Source: Bacillota bacterium (GTDB lineage: Bacteria; Bacillota; Clostridia; Oscillospirales; Acutalibacteraceae). Taken from it: 64,000 bases of DNA. The position numbers were made by a program, and so were the translations under genes. This document shows, piece by piece, positions 24,743 to 33,247 of the stretch. A model generated the notes under the pieces. That model was given only the letters and a program-made list of their open reading frames with translations, did no database searches and was not told the DNA's origin. Location of the stretch: NCBI GenBank assembly GCA_022706685.1, contig JAKJCA010000007.1:1-64000 (forward strand), written 5' to 3'. Numbering within the stretch: the stretch's first letter is position 1; each line of letters starts with the position of its first letter.

Positions 24743-24779
24743 CCGCGGGGCCGGCAGCCGGTTCCCGCGGTTTTTTCTT
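24743..24779 (+). terminator. rho-independent terminator of the B12 operon
   Basis: CCGCGGG (24743-24749) pairs with CCCGCGG (24764-24770) around an inner GCCGG/CCGGT helix, followed by TTTTTTC. It limits the riboswitch operon to two genes. Confidence 0.9.
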
Positions 24780-24793
24780 TCCGGAGGGGGCGA

Positions 24794-24822
24794 TTGACAG
24801 ACGGTTTCGTTTGGTTTATGCT
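24794..24822 (+). promoter_or_regulatory. sigma-A promoter of the glycyl-radical operon
   Basis: TTGACA (24794-24799), 17-base spacer, TATGCT (24817-24822). Confidence 0.7.
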
Positions 24823-24823
24823 T

Positions 24824-24836
24824 GTGGTAATACCAC
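24824..24836 (+). promoter_or_regulatory. FadR/GntR-type operator
   Basis: The perfect palindrome GTGGT-AAT-ACCAC contains TGGTAATACCA, which fits the FadR-subfamily consensus TNGTNNNACNA. It sits right after the -10 box over the expected transcription start, so a bound regulator would block initiation. The FadR-type gene next door is the obvious ligand. Confidence 0.7.
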
Positions 24837-24871
24837 GAAACGATATCATGCGGACGCGGCGCGGAGGATAT

Positions 24872-25567
24872 ATGGCTCAAGAATCGGGCAGCAGAATGCT
24901 TTGTTTTACGCAATCTCTCAAAGACAGCATCATTGCCGGCGTCTACAAGCCGGGGCAGAAAATCCCGACGGAACGCCAATTGGCCGAGCAGATGGGTCTG
25001 AGCAGGACGGTGGTGCACGCCGGCATCGTCGAACTTGCCGCCCAGGGGGTGCTGAGCGTTTCGCCCAGGCAGGGCACTTTTGTGGCCGATTATACCCGCG
25101 ACGGCACCGCGGCGCTGCTCAACGCCCTGTTCAGCCACCGCGGGGCATTCGACGGCCATCTGGCCGACAGCATTTTTGCCGCCAGGCGGCTTATCGAGTG
25201 CGAGTGTGTCCGGCTCGCTTGCGAGAGGGCTTCCGCACAAGAAATCGCCGCCCTCGAACAGGTAGTCGAGCAGGAGCGCGGCGTAGCGGACAGCGACGCT
25301 CCCCGTGCGGCGGCGCTCGACTTCCGCTTTCACCATCTTCTGGCCGTCATCAGCGGCAACGCGGTTTATCCGCTGATCATCAATTCGATGCAGGTCAGTT
25401 ACCTTTCGCTTGCGGAAAGGTTTTATCGGAACATTCGGCACAGGCAGCGCGTGATCGGAATGCATGCGGCTGTCTGCGAAGCGCTGGGCCGCAAAGACAC
25501 AGCCCGTGCGCTCGCCGTCTGCGCCGAAATGCTCGACGACGGAGAACAGCGGTTTTCACAGCAATGA
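24872..25567 (+). CDS. FadR-subfamily GntR transcriptional regulator
   Basis: A 231-residue DNA-binding regulator. The N-terminal winged helix (residues 10-75) carries KPGQKIPTERQLAEQMGLSR and GVLSVSPRQGTFV, typical of GntR proteins. The C-terminal FCD-type all-helical ligand domain (85-225) has the metal-ligand pattern expected of the family, e.g. DFRFHHLLAVISGN near 150. The start is the ATG at 24872 with GGAGG upstream; an earlier ATG lies within the promoter and operator. It is first in an operon with a glycyl radical enzyme and its activase, so it probably senses the substrate or product and represses its own operon. Confidence 0.9.
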   Translation: MAQESGSRMLCFTQSLKDSIIAGVYKPGQKIPTERQLAEQMGLSRTVVHAGIVELAAQGVLSVSPRQGTFVADYTRDGTAALLNALFSHRGAFDGHLADSIFAARRLIECECVRLACERASAQEIAALEQVVEQERGVADSDAPRAAALDFRFHHLLAVISGNAVYPLIINSMQVSYLSLAERFYRNIRHRQRVIGMHAAVCEALGRKDTARALAVCAEMLDDGEQRFSQQ

Positions 25568-25594
25568 GCCGGCTCAAGCCGGGAGGAGACAGCG

Positions 25595-28096
25595 ATGGAA
25601 ACAAAGAAAAAAAGCAGCGCGGTAAAAACCCCTTACAACCTGTCGCCCCGTATCCAATGGCTGCGGGATTACTACTTCAAGGGCTGCGACCGAAAATGGA
25701 ACAACGAGTTTCTCGCCTTCACCACGGGCAGCGATTTTGACGAATTGTTTGACGAGACTTCTTTTTATATCGTCCCGGAGGTCTATGCGTTTTTCAACAC
25801 CTTCGTCAAATCTTTCCCGCAGGCGGCCTATCCCGTCGAAACGCCCGCCGGTTTTTATGCGTGGAGCATCGCGGAACGGCGGGCGTGGTTCGTCAAGGAA
25901 GCGGCAGTCAACCGTATGCCCGCGGAAATTCTGCCCGGCGACCTGATAGCCGGCGGCCGCTTTAACCTCATGGCCTCGCGGTGCTGGTCGAAGAGCGAAA
26001 CCAAACAGCGCAACAAACTTGCCTTCGGCAAGGGCGGCGTTCGTGAAAAAGTAATAGAATTCAAGGACCGCGGCTTCGGCAACTGCGGCGCGACCTCCGG
26101 ACATTTGATTCCGGACTATCCCCGCATCCTCCGGGAAGGTTTCGCAGGTGTAAAGGCGGATATCTTGACAAGGCTGGACGCGCTGAGCGCCGCCGATAAA
26201 AAAGGCCCCCGGGGCTCGCAGCTGCGCGCGATGCTCACCGCCTGCTCGATGCCCTGCGAACTTGCGGCGAGGTACGCCCGGCTTTGCGGAGAACTTGCCG
26301 GAAAAGAAGCGGATTCCGCAAGAAAAGCCGAACTCGAAACGATGAAGCGCAATCTGGAGAAAGTGCCGGAGAAACCCGCCGAAGATTTCTGGGAGGCGCT
26401 GCAGTCGCTCTGGCTGACGCACATGCTGGTATTGACCGACGAGAATTACCCCGGCGCGGGCGTCAGTTTCGGCCGTATCGACCAGTACCTGCTGCCGTAC
26501 TGGCAGACTTCGGTCGCCAACGGCATGGACAGGGAATTCGGAAAAGAACTGCTTAAATGCTTCTGGATGCACTGCAATTACGCCTACGACGCGATGATTT
26601 CCACCGGCAACCAGGGTATCACCGCCGGCTACGGCCAGTTGTTCAACATTTCGGGTATGGGCAAAGACGGCAGGGATATGACCAACGAACTGACCTACGT
26701 TTTTTTGGAAGTCATCGACGAGATGAGTCCCATCCTCGAGCCGAAACCGAATGTCAGGCTTCACACGGGCTCGCCGGAACCGCTGCTGGACAAGGTCGTT
26801 GATTTGATTGCCGGCAGCCAGGGCGCGCCTTTCCTGCTCAACTTTGACGAACGTTCCATGGCCGGCTTGCTGCGTGAAGCGAAGATGGCCGGCTGCGAAG
26901 ACCTCATCAACACCGGCAACGTATTCGACTATGCTTCGGTCGGCTGCCTGGAGAACACGATGTGCGGCAACGACCGCTCCGCGACGGTAGACTGCAACCT
27001 CAATTTGCTCAAAGCGGTCGAACTGACCTTGGGCAACGGAAAAGAGCTCATGGAATATACCGACGCGGTCTGGGGCAAACCGTATAAAAGCCCCGTCGGA
27101 GCCCCGCGGACGGGCGAACCGGAAACTTTCGCCGATTTTGAGGCCTTCTACGCGGCCTTCATGACGCAGACGCGCTTCATCATCAAGAAAATCGTCGATT
27201 TGTACGACGAGAGCAGCGCCTTGCGGGCGCGCTTTTCGCCGACGCCTTATCTCTCCTGCCTGGTACGCGGCTGCGCCGAAAAAGGGCTCGACGTCACGCA
27301 GGGCGGCGCGCAGCTCAATTTCATCACCGTCGAGGGCGTCACTTTCGCCACGACCGTCGACTCCCTGCTGGCGGTGAAATACCTGATTTATGACAAAAAG
27401 ATCTGCGATTTCAAAACTCTCATCGCCGCGCTGAAAGCCAACTGGAAAGGTTACGAAGTGCTGCAGGCGGCCGCGAAAAACAAAGCGCCAAAATACGGCA
27501 GGGACGACGAGGAAGCCGACGCGCTCGCCTGCCGTTTCATGAGCGACTGGTCCTCCGAGGTATGGAAATACAAAACCGCGTCGACCGGCGCGCAATTCCG
27601 CGGCGGGATGCTCAGCTGGAACTACTGGATCGGTTCGGGCTATATTTTGCCCGCAAGCCCCGACGGCAGAGAAAACGGGCAGTTCCTTTCCAACGCCATC
27701 TGCCCCGTCAACGGAACCGATATCAACGGGCCGACGTCCAACGCCAACTCGGTCGGCGCCGCGCTCGGAGGCAAGGGAGAAAACGGCGATTTCGGCGAGT
27801 GGTTCAACTGTCTGCCCAACGGCGCGAGCCATACCATCACCCTTTCGCCCGCGCTGATGCGCGACGGGGAACACAAGGCGAAGCTCAAATCCTTCCTCAA
27901 AGGGTATGTGCAAAACGGCGGCACCGCGCTGCAAATCAACATTCTCGACGCGGACATGCTCCGCGACGCGCAGGAACATCCGGAAGACTATAAAAATCTG
28001 CTGGTGCGCGTAACGGGCTACAACGCCTATTTCACCAGTATCGGCAGGGAACTGCAGGATGAAATCATCGCGCGGGAAAGCCACAACCGGTTTTAG
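25595..28096 (+). CDS. glycyl radical enzyme of unassigned subclass (PFL-like)
   Basis: An 833-residue oxygen-sensitive radical enzyme of the pyruvate formate-lyase superfamily. The catalytic loop is SVGCLENTMCGN with Cys451 as thiyl site and Glu453 in the GCxE position shared by eliminases and decarboxylases, unlike true pyruvate formate-lyase. The C-terminal radical motif is RVTGYNAYF with the radical Gly at 808. GCLEN and the tail differ from the motifs I know for glycerol dehydratase, choline lyase, hydroxyproline dehydratase or arylacetate decarboxylases, so I leave the substrate open. GGGAGGAG precedes the ATG. The next gene is its activase, 11 bases on. No microcompartment shell genes are present. 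Confidence 0.9.
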   Translation: METKKKSSAVKTPYNLSPRIQWLRDYYFKGCDRKWNNEFLAFTTGSDFDELFDETSFYIVPEVYAFFNTFVKSFPQAAYPVETPAGFYAWSIAERRAWFVKEAAVNRMPAEILPGDLIAGGRFNLMASRCWSKSETKQRNKLAFGKGGVREKVIEFKDRGFGNCGATSGHLIPDYPRILREGFAGVKADILTRLDALSAADKKGPRGSQLRAMLTACSMPCELAARYARLCGELAGKEADSARKAELETMKRNLEKVPEKPAEDFWEALQSLWLTHMLVLTDENYPGAGVSFGRIDQYLLPYWQTSVANGMDREFGKELLKCFWMHCNYAYDAMISTGNQGITAGYGQLFNISGMGKDGRDMTNELTYVFLEVIDEMSPILEPKPNVRLHTGSPEPLLDKVVDLIAGSQGAPFLLNFDERSMAGLLREAKMAGCEDLINTGNVFDYASVGCLENTMCGNDRSATVDCNLNLLKAVELTLGNGKELMEYTDAVWGKPYKSPVGAPRTGEPETFADFEAFYAAFMTQTRFIIKKIVDLYDESSALRARFSPTPYLSCLVRGCAEKGLDVTQGGAQLNFITVEGVTFATTVDSLLAVKYLIYDKKICDFKTLIAALKANWKGYEVLQAAAKNKAPKYGRDDEEADALACRFMSDWSSEVWKYKTASTGAQFRGGMLSWNYWIGSGYILPASPDGRENGQFLSNAICPVNGTDINGPTSNANSVGAALGGKGENGDFGEWFNCLPNGASHTITLSPALMRDGEHKAKLKSFLKGYVQNGGTALQINILDADMLRDAQEHPEDYKNLLVRVTGYNAYFTSIGRELQDEIIARESHNRF

Positions 28097-28107
28097 GCGG
28101 GGCAGGA

Positions 28108-29052
28108 ATGGAAGTCATCATCTCCGATATTCAAAGAATGAGCAGCGAGGACGGCCCAGGCCTGCGGGTGACAGCGTTTTTCAAAGGATGCAGCCTGCGG
28201 TGCGAGTGGTGCCATAACCCGGAGTGCATCGCTTTCCACGGCGAACTGATTTGGAACGAAAACCGATGCATCCGCTGCGGAACCTGTATCGGGGTTTGCC
28301 CGAACGGCTGCCTGGCCTTTGACGCGGACACCCTGAAAATCGACAGGGCAAAATGCGTTGCCTGTTTCCGCTGCGAGGACGCCTGCCCCGGCGCGGCGCT
28401 GGAAGGAAAGGGGAAAGCCTTTACGCCGGAAAAACTCTGCCGGGAACTCGTGAAGGACCGGGCCTATTTCGGAACCGACGGCGGCGTGACGCTGTCGGGA
28501 GGCGAGGCGCTCATGCAGCCGGGCAGCGTCGAAGTTCTCCAATGCCTCAAAAGCCGCGGCATACAGACAGCGGTAGACACCTGCGGCATGGTCCCTGCGG
28601 AAACTCTCGAGCGCGCGCTTCCCTTCACGGATATCGTCCTGTATGATATCAAAGTGCTCGACAACGGCCTGCACGAAAAACTGACCGGTTGCGGCAACGG
28701 AACAATACTGGAAAACTTCGACCTGGTCTGCCGCTGGGCCGAAAAAGGCGGAAGGCTTTGGGTGCGCACTCCCCTCATCCCCGGCGCGACGGACAGCCCC
28801 GGAAATATTGAAAAAATCGGCGCCCTGATTAAAAGCAAAGGCGCGTCTGTCGAACGCTGGGAGTTGTGCGCTTTCAACAACCTGTGCCGGGATAAATACA
28901 GGCGTTTGAATATACCGTGGAAATACCGCGAAACAAGTCTCCTGACCGAGAGCGAGGCAAAACGCCTGGCCGCGGCAGCCGAAAAAACCCTCGCCTGCGC
29001 GCAGATCAGGTTAACCGGAGCGACAATGAAAGAAGGGGAAACGAATGGGTAA
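28108..29052 (+). CDS. glycyl-radical enzyme activating protein (radical SAM)
   Basis: A 314-residue activase that uses a [4Fe-4S] cluster and S-adenosylmethionine to install the glycyl radical on the partner encoded just upstream. The radical SAM motif is C28-x3-C32-x2-C35 (GCSLRCEWCHNPE). Two ferredoxin-like cluster motifs follow (CIRCGTCIGVCP near 52 and CVACFRCEDACP near 80), as in activases of the eliminase and decarboxylase classes but not the pyruvate formate-lyase activase. GVTLSGGEALMQP near 128 is the GGE motif. Its last 8 bases overlap the next gene. Confidence 0.95.
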   Translation: MEVIISDIQRMSSEDGPGLRVTAFFKGCSLRCEWCHNPECIAFHGELIWNENRCIRCGTCIGVCPNGCLAFDADTLKIDRAKCVACFRCEDACPGAALEGKGKAFTPEKLCRELVKDRAYFGTDGGVTLSGGEALMQPGSVEVLQCLKSRGIQTAVDTCGMVPAETLERALPFTDIVLYDIKVLDNGLHEKLTGCGNGTILENFDLVCRWAEKGGRLWVRTPLIPGATDSPGNIEKIGALIKSKGASVERWELCAFNNLCRDKYRRLNIPWKYRETSLLTESEAKRLAAAAEKTLACAQIRLTGATMKEGETNG

Positions 29053-29878
29053 CATCATCAGCAAGCAGCAGCAAGCCCTGCTGGCCAGCGACAGCAAGAT
29101 CGGCATCCTCGTCACACGTGACGAGGACGGTTATCCGCACCTGACGTTCATCTCGTCGATTCAGGCGCTCGGGGAAAGCCGACTGACCTTCGGGAAATTC
29201 TGCGAAGGGCTCTCCAAGCGTTTTATTACCGAGAGGCCCGAAGCGGGTTTCCTCGCGCTCAACGGCGATATGGAGTTTTTGCGCGGAACCGCGGTGTATG
29301 ATTCCTCCGCGCAGACGGGCAAGGAGTTCGACGAATACAACAAAAAGCCGATGTTCCGATATAACTCCTATTTCGGTTTCAGCCGGATTTATTATCTGAA
29401 TGTCGATGATATCACCCCAACGGAAAAACTGTCGATGAAAAAAATCGTCGTCGGCGCAGTCCTGACCAGAATCGCCGCTCTTTTCCAGAAACAAAGCGTC
29501 AAAGGAGCGCTCGGCCACGTCGGTAAAGGTATTTTTGCCGAACTCGACTCGCTGAAATTCATCGCCTATTACGACGGCAGGCTCAGGGCCAGGATTATTC
29601 CCGTGATTCAGGCGGGGCCGGCCGGTACCGACCGCGTCGTATTCTCGCTGCTGCCTTTCGGTAAAGAGATTAAAAGGATCCCCAAAGGCTGTAAAGCGGC
29701 TGTGTTCGCCGTAAACCTGAAAATGGAGTCCGTACTGGTCAAGGGCATCTATGAAGGCGTCCACGGCCTGCCGAGGTCCGGTCGCTTCGTTATCGAGCGC
29801 GTCTACAACTCTATGCCTCCCAAGAACGAGTACATCTATCCTTCGCACGACGCGCCGGAAACAATAACGGACTTTTAA
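29045..29878 (+). CDS. FMN-binding split-barrel (pyridoxamine 5'-phosphate oxidase-like) protein
   Basis: A 277-residue protein. Residues 10-120 resemble a flavin-binding split barrel (LLASDSKIGILVTRDEDGYPHLTFISSI, then TERPEAGFLALNGDMEFLRGTAVY). Residues 125-277 are a second domain with internal similarity to it (IPVIQAGPAGTDRVVF, CKAAVFAVNLKMESVLVKGIY), possibly a degenerate barrel. The ATG overlaps the activase stop by 8 bases, so it belongs to the radical-enzyme operon. It could be an oxidoreductase acting on the product, or a flavin or F420-type sensor. Activity is not assignable from sequence. Confidence 0.7.
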   Translation: MGNIISKQQQALLASDSKIGILVTRDEDGYPHLTFISSIQALGESRLTFGKFCEGLSKRFITERPEAGFLALNGDMEFLRGTAVYDSSAQTGKEFDEYNKKPMFRYNSYFGFSRIYYLNVDDITPTEKLSMKKIVVGAVLTRIAALFQKQSVKGALGHVGKGIFAELDSLKFIAYYDGRLRARIIPVIQAGPAGTDRVVFSLLPFGKEIKRIPKGCKAAVFAVNLKMESVLVKGIYEGVHGLPRSGRFVIERVYNSMPPKNEYIYPSHDAPETITDF

Positions 29879-29897
29879 GAGCCGATGAAAAAGAAAC

Positions 29898-29932
29898 GGC
29901 CTCCGGATTGACAGCCGGAGGCCTTGCTTTCG
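29898..29932. terminator. bidirectional terminator between convergent operons
   Basis: GGCCTCCGG (29898-29906) pairs perfectly with CCGGAGGCC (29915-29923), followed by TTGCTTT; the minus-strand side is followed by GTTTCTTTTT. Confidence 0.85.
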
Positions 29933-29942
29933 GTAAAGGGTA

Positions 29943-32021
29943 TCAGCCGGGAATGGCCTTGACGCACGCATAGGCGGAGGCAACCGCGTCGGCTATCCTG
30001 CCGGGCTTTTGCGCGTCGCCGCACAAATAAAGGCGTTCCACCCGCCCGGAAAGTTGATCGTACAGCGTTTTGACGCTGCGGACACCGACGGCGAGCACGA
30101 GTGTGTCGCAGGGCATTTCCACGAACTCGCGCGGCCGATTCCGGCGCCGCAATGTCAAGGTGTTCCCCTTTACGCTTTCAAGTTTCAGGGAAGTATAGAT
30201 TTTCACACCTTTTTCGGCCAGGCGCGGCAGAATATCGTCGACATGCTGCATCCAGACCCCCGGAGCCGTTTGAGGCGCCATTTCCACAACGCTGACCCTC
30301 CTGCCCGGCGCAGCGAGGCTCTCCGCCGTTTCAAGGCCGGTCATTCCGGAACCGACGACGACTACCTCGCGGCCGCGGACAGCCTCCGGCCGGATGAGCG
30401 CCTCCACGGCGGTAAGCACCGTGACGAAACCGGCGCCCGGCAATGCGGGCAAACGCAGCGCTTCGCCGCCCGTCGCGACAATCACGGCATAGGGGGCGAG
30501 CGCCGCAACGAGCGATTCGTCCGCCTCGGTCCCGAAGCGGAATTCGGCGCCTGCGCGAAGGGCGCGGGTGCAGAGGTCCTCCACGCACCAGGCGATTTTA
30601 TTTTTATGCGGCGGCTTGCCGCCGGGAATCAGCTGGCCGCCCGGCTGCGCGTTCCTTTCGAAAACAACGGGCTGAAAGCCCCTTTCACACAAAAAAGAGG
30701 CGGCGGCCAGACCTGCCAGTCCGGCGCCGACCACGGCGACGGTTCTGCCCTGCCCGTCCGCAGGCAGCGTTTCTGCCTCCCTGCCCACGCGGGGGTTGAC
30801 GCTGCAGCCGGCATGAGAACCGATATAGGCATTGTTCTGCATGCTTTCGATGCAGTACAGGCAGTTGATACAGCGGGTGATTTCACGGGTCTTGCCTTCC
30901 TGCGCTTTTTGCGGCCAAAACGGGTCGGCGATCAAAGGCCTGCCAAGGGATACGAAATCCTGCACGCCCTCACGCAATTGTTTTTCCGCCTGTTCGGGCG
31001 AGCGGATAAGGTTCGCCGCGATGACGGGGATGGAAACCTCATTTTTCACCGCGGCGGCCATGTAGGCGCGCCAGCCGTCTTCAAAGGACATCGGCTCGAG
31101 CCAGTAGTTGAACGCGTCGTAACCCCCGCAGGAAACGTCGATGGCGTCGATGCCCGCGCGTTCGAGGCGCCGCGCCATTTCCAGCCCTTCTTCAAGCCCG
31201 TAGCCCGTACCCGGCCTGCCGGCGCGGTCATAACATTCGTCTACCGTCAGGCGGACGATCAGGGGAAAATCCTTGCCGCAGGCGGCGCGGACGGCGGCGA
31301 TAATTTCAAGAAGGAAGCGCATTCTGTTTTCAAGCGGGCCGCCGTATTCGTCGCGGCGTTTGTTGGTGTGCGGGCTCAAAAACTGCTGAATCAAATAGCC
31401 GTGCGAGGCGTGCAGTTCGACGCCGTCGGCCCCGGCTTTTTTCGCCCGTTCCGCCGCTTCGGCGAAGCGCTTGACGAGCTTTTTGATTTCCCTTTTACAC
31501 AGAGCGCGGCTTTTTGCGCCCGAAAAGTAACTCTCTTCGCACTTGGAAGGCGCGACGACGCGCGGGACAAGTTTCTTCTCCATCAGCACCTTGCCGGCCG
31601 GCACAATTTTATACAGCAACTTTCGGTAGCCGCGAAAATGCCTCTCCATAAAAATGCTCAGCGGAACCGTGCCGATGAGCAGGCCCATATTCTGCCTGCC
31701 GGGATGATGCAGTTGTACAAAGAGTTTCGTTCCGTACGCGTGGATTCGCTCCGCCATGGCGGCCAGCGGCGCGATTTGGCTGTCGCTCGTCAGCGCCATC
31801 TGCGCGAAGGCCGCGGCGCCCGTGCGGTCGTCGACGCGGGTAACCTCGGTGATAATCAGGCCCGCGCCACCCTTGGCCCGCTGTTCGTAATAATCGGCCA
31901 TCTGCGCGGTGACCGCACCGTCAAACTGCCCGAAACCCATCAGCATCGGGGCCATGACGATGCGGTTTTTAACGGTAAGACCGCCGATTTTCATCGGCGA
32001 AAACAACAGCGGCTGCGCCAA
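29943..32021 (-). CDS. Old Yellow Enzyme-type NADH:flavin oxidoreductase with FAD/NAD domain (2,4-dienoyl-CoA reductase/BaiCD-H type)
   Basis: A 692-residue iron-sulfur flavoenzyme that reduces activated C=C bonds. Residues 1-340 are the FMN TIM barrel, with HGYLIQQFLSPHTNKRRDEYGG near 195 broken only by conserved positions. The cluster ligands are CINCLYC near 358 with a further Cys near 378 (GCSVNPRVG). The C-terminal FAD/NAD module has VAVVGAGLAGLAAASFL near 400 and a second GSGMTGLETAESL near 555. The frame starts with TTG at 32021, preceded by AAAAGGGA. It is last in a two-gene operon after an extended SDR. Relatives act on enoyl-CoAs, bile-acid intermediates or xenobiotics; substrate unknown. 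Confidence 0.88.
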   Translation of the reverse strand: MAQPLLFSPMKIGGLTVKNRIVMAPMLMGFGQFDGAVTAQMADYYEQRAKGGAGLIITEVTRVDDRTGAAAFAQMALTSDSQIAPLAAMAERIHAYGTKLFVQLHHPGRQNMGLLIGTVPLSIFMERHFRGYRKLLYKIVPAGKVLMEKKLVPRVVAPSKCEESYFSGAKSRALCKREIKKLVKRFAEAAERAKKAGADGVELHASHGYLIQQFLSPHTNKRRDEYGGPLENRMRFLLEIIAAVRAACGKDFPLIVRLTVDECYDRAGRPGTGYGLEEGLEMARRLERAGIDAIDVSCGGYDAFNYWLEPMSFEDGWRAYMAAAVKNEVSIPVIAANLIRSPEQAEKQLREGVQDFVSLGRPLIADPFWPQKAQEGKTREITRCINCLYCIESMQNNAYIGSHAGCSVNPRVGREAETLPADGQGRTVAVVGAGLAGLAAASFLCERGFQPVVFERNAQPGGQLIPGGKPPHKNKIAWCVEDLCTRALRAGAEFRFGTEADESLVAALAPYAVIVATGGEALRLPALPGAGFVTVLTAVEALIRPEAVRGREVVVVGSGMTGLETAESLAAPGRRVSVVEMAPQTAPGVWMQHVDDILPRLAEKGVKIYTSLKLESVKGNTLTLRRRNRPREFVEMPCDTLVLAVGVRSVKTLYDQLSGRVERLYLCGDAQKPGRIADAVASAYACVKAIPG

Positions 32022-32041
32022 GCGTCGATCCCTTTTCTCTT

Positions 32042-33046
32042 CTATTTCCTGTTCGCCATGATATGCTCGTGCGCCTCGATCCAGTCGACCATATCGCCGA
32101 AGGACTGTTCGGCGCTCATCGGGCTGTAACCGAGCTGCTTCGCGGCTTTTTGATGGGAAAAATTGCAGTTGTAAGTAATCACCTTGATGGAAAGGCGGGT
32201 GAACAGCGGCGTCTTATCGAGCAGTTTGTAATACAATTCCGCCTCCGGCGCGAGCAGTTTGGCGACCGGCAGGGGCAGTTTGATCAGCGGCGGTTTAACG
32301 CCGCATTTTTTCGCAACCGCTTTGAAAACGTCGTCGGCGGCAAGAACGCTGCCCGTGAGCAGATAACTCTCCCCCGCTTTCCCCTGCTGCGACATGGCGA
32401 TCATGCCGTCGGCGACATCCCGGACATCGACAAAATTGTAGGCGCCGAAACTTAAGGAAATATGGAAACTGTCGCGCATGAACATCCTGACCATTTCGCC
32501 GATGCTGGAAACTTTGTAGTCGTAGGGGCCGATGCAGGCGCTGGGCAGCGCGACGACCGTTTCCAGACCGGCCTTGTTGTTCTGGAGTACGTAACGCGTC
32601 GCTTCCGCTTTCGTCAGGGCATAGGCCCCTTCGAGCCGGTCGTCGGGGAACGATTCCGGCTCCGTGATTTCGCAGCCGCAAAGCGAGGGTGGCATCGCGT
32701 CGACCGATGAAGCATAGACCAGGCGGCGGACCTTGTTGCGTTTGCAGGCTTCGACGACGTTGACGGTACCGTCGACGTTGACTCTTCTCATCAGCAGCGG
32801 GTCGGAGAGGCTGATGTCAATCATGCCCGCCAGATGGTACACCGTGTCCGCCCCGCTGAACGGTTCGTCGAGCGTCTCGGGCTGGGTGATGTCGCCGTAG
32901 TATTTTTCACAAGCGATACCGTCGAAAATCGGCGTATCCTTGCGGATGAGAATACGGATGGAGGCGCCGGTGTTTTCGAGTTGTTTCAGCAGCGCGTAAC
33001 CGATGTGGCCTGTCGCGCCGGTAATGACGGCGACGTTATTCTGCAT
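32042..33046 (-). CDS. NAD-dependent epimerase/dehydratase family protein (extended SDR)
   Basis: A 334-residue Rossmann enzyme. TGATGHIG at residues 9-16 binds the dinucleotide, YHLAGMID lies near 69, ASSVDA near 112 and the catalytic YALTK near 142. SFGAYNFVDVRDVADG near 198 is typical of the dihydroflavonol-reductase/3-beta-hydroxysteroid dehydrogenase branch rather than sugar epimerases. AGGAGATTGAACG precedes the ATG. It is followed after 20 bases by the Old Yellow Enzyme-type gene, so the pair probably performs linked ketone/alcohol and C=C reductions. Substrate is unknown. Confidence 0.85.
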   Translation of the reverse strand: MQNNVAVITGATGHIGYALLKQLENTGASIRILIRKDTPIFDGIACEKYYGDITQPETLDEPFSGADTVYHLAGMIDISLSDPLLMRRVNVDGTVNVVEACKRNKVRRLVYASSVDAMPPSLCGCEITEPESFPDDRLEGAYALTKAEATRYVLQNNKAGLETVVALPSACIGPYDYKVSSIGEMVRMFMRDSFHISLSFGAYNFVDVRDVADGMIAMSQQGKAGESYLLTGSVLAADDVFKAVAKKCGVKPPLIKLPLPVAKLLAPEAELYYKLLDKTPLFTRLSIKVITYNCNFSHQKAAKQLGYSPMSAEQSFGDMVDWIEAHEHIMANRK

Positions 33047-33180
33047 CGTTCAATCTCCTGTTAAGACAATATCGGTTCCTTTAATTTCCCGCTCATTATA
33101 AGCCTTTCCTTAACTTGTTAATTTTCTAATCGGAATATTTAGGCGAAATCATCAGCCTTCGCGCCGCCTGCTTCTTTCGG

Positions 33181-33210
33181 TTGACAAGGCCGTCGGGGTT
33201 GCGATATGAT
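33181..33210 (+). promoter_or_regulatory. sigma-A promoter of glpK
   Basis: TTGACA (33181-33186), 18-base spacer, TATGAT (33205-33210), 37 bases before the ATG. No cre-like operator was obvious. Confidence 0.65.
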
Positions 33211-33247
33211 GATGTTCACAATAAAAATAAAAATAAGGGGGATTCGC

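Noticed and set aside
25574..28084. An 836-codon minus-strand frame opposite the glycyl radical enzyme.
   Set aside because: Exactly antisense to a gene with clear catalytic motifs; Arg/Gly/Phe/Val-rich composition typical of high-GC antisense shadows.
30009..32129. A 706-codon + strand frame opposite the Old Yellow Enzyme-type gene.
   Set aside because: Antisense shadow; the minus-strand reading has full FMN, FeS and FAD motifs.
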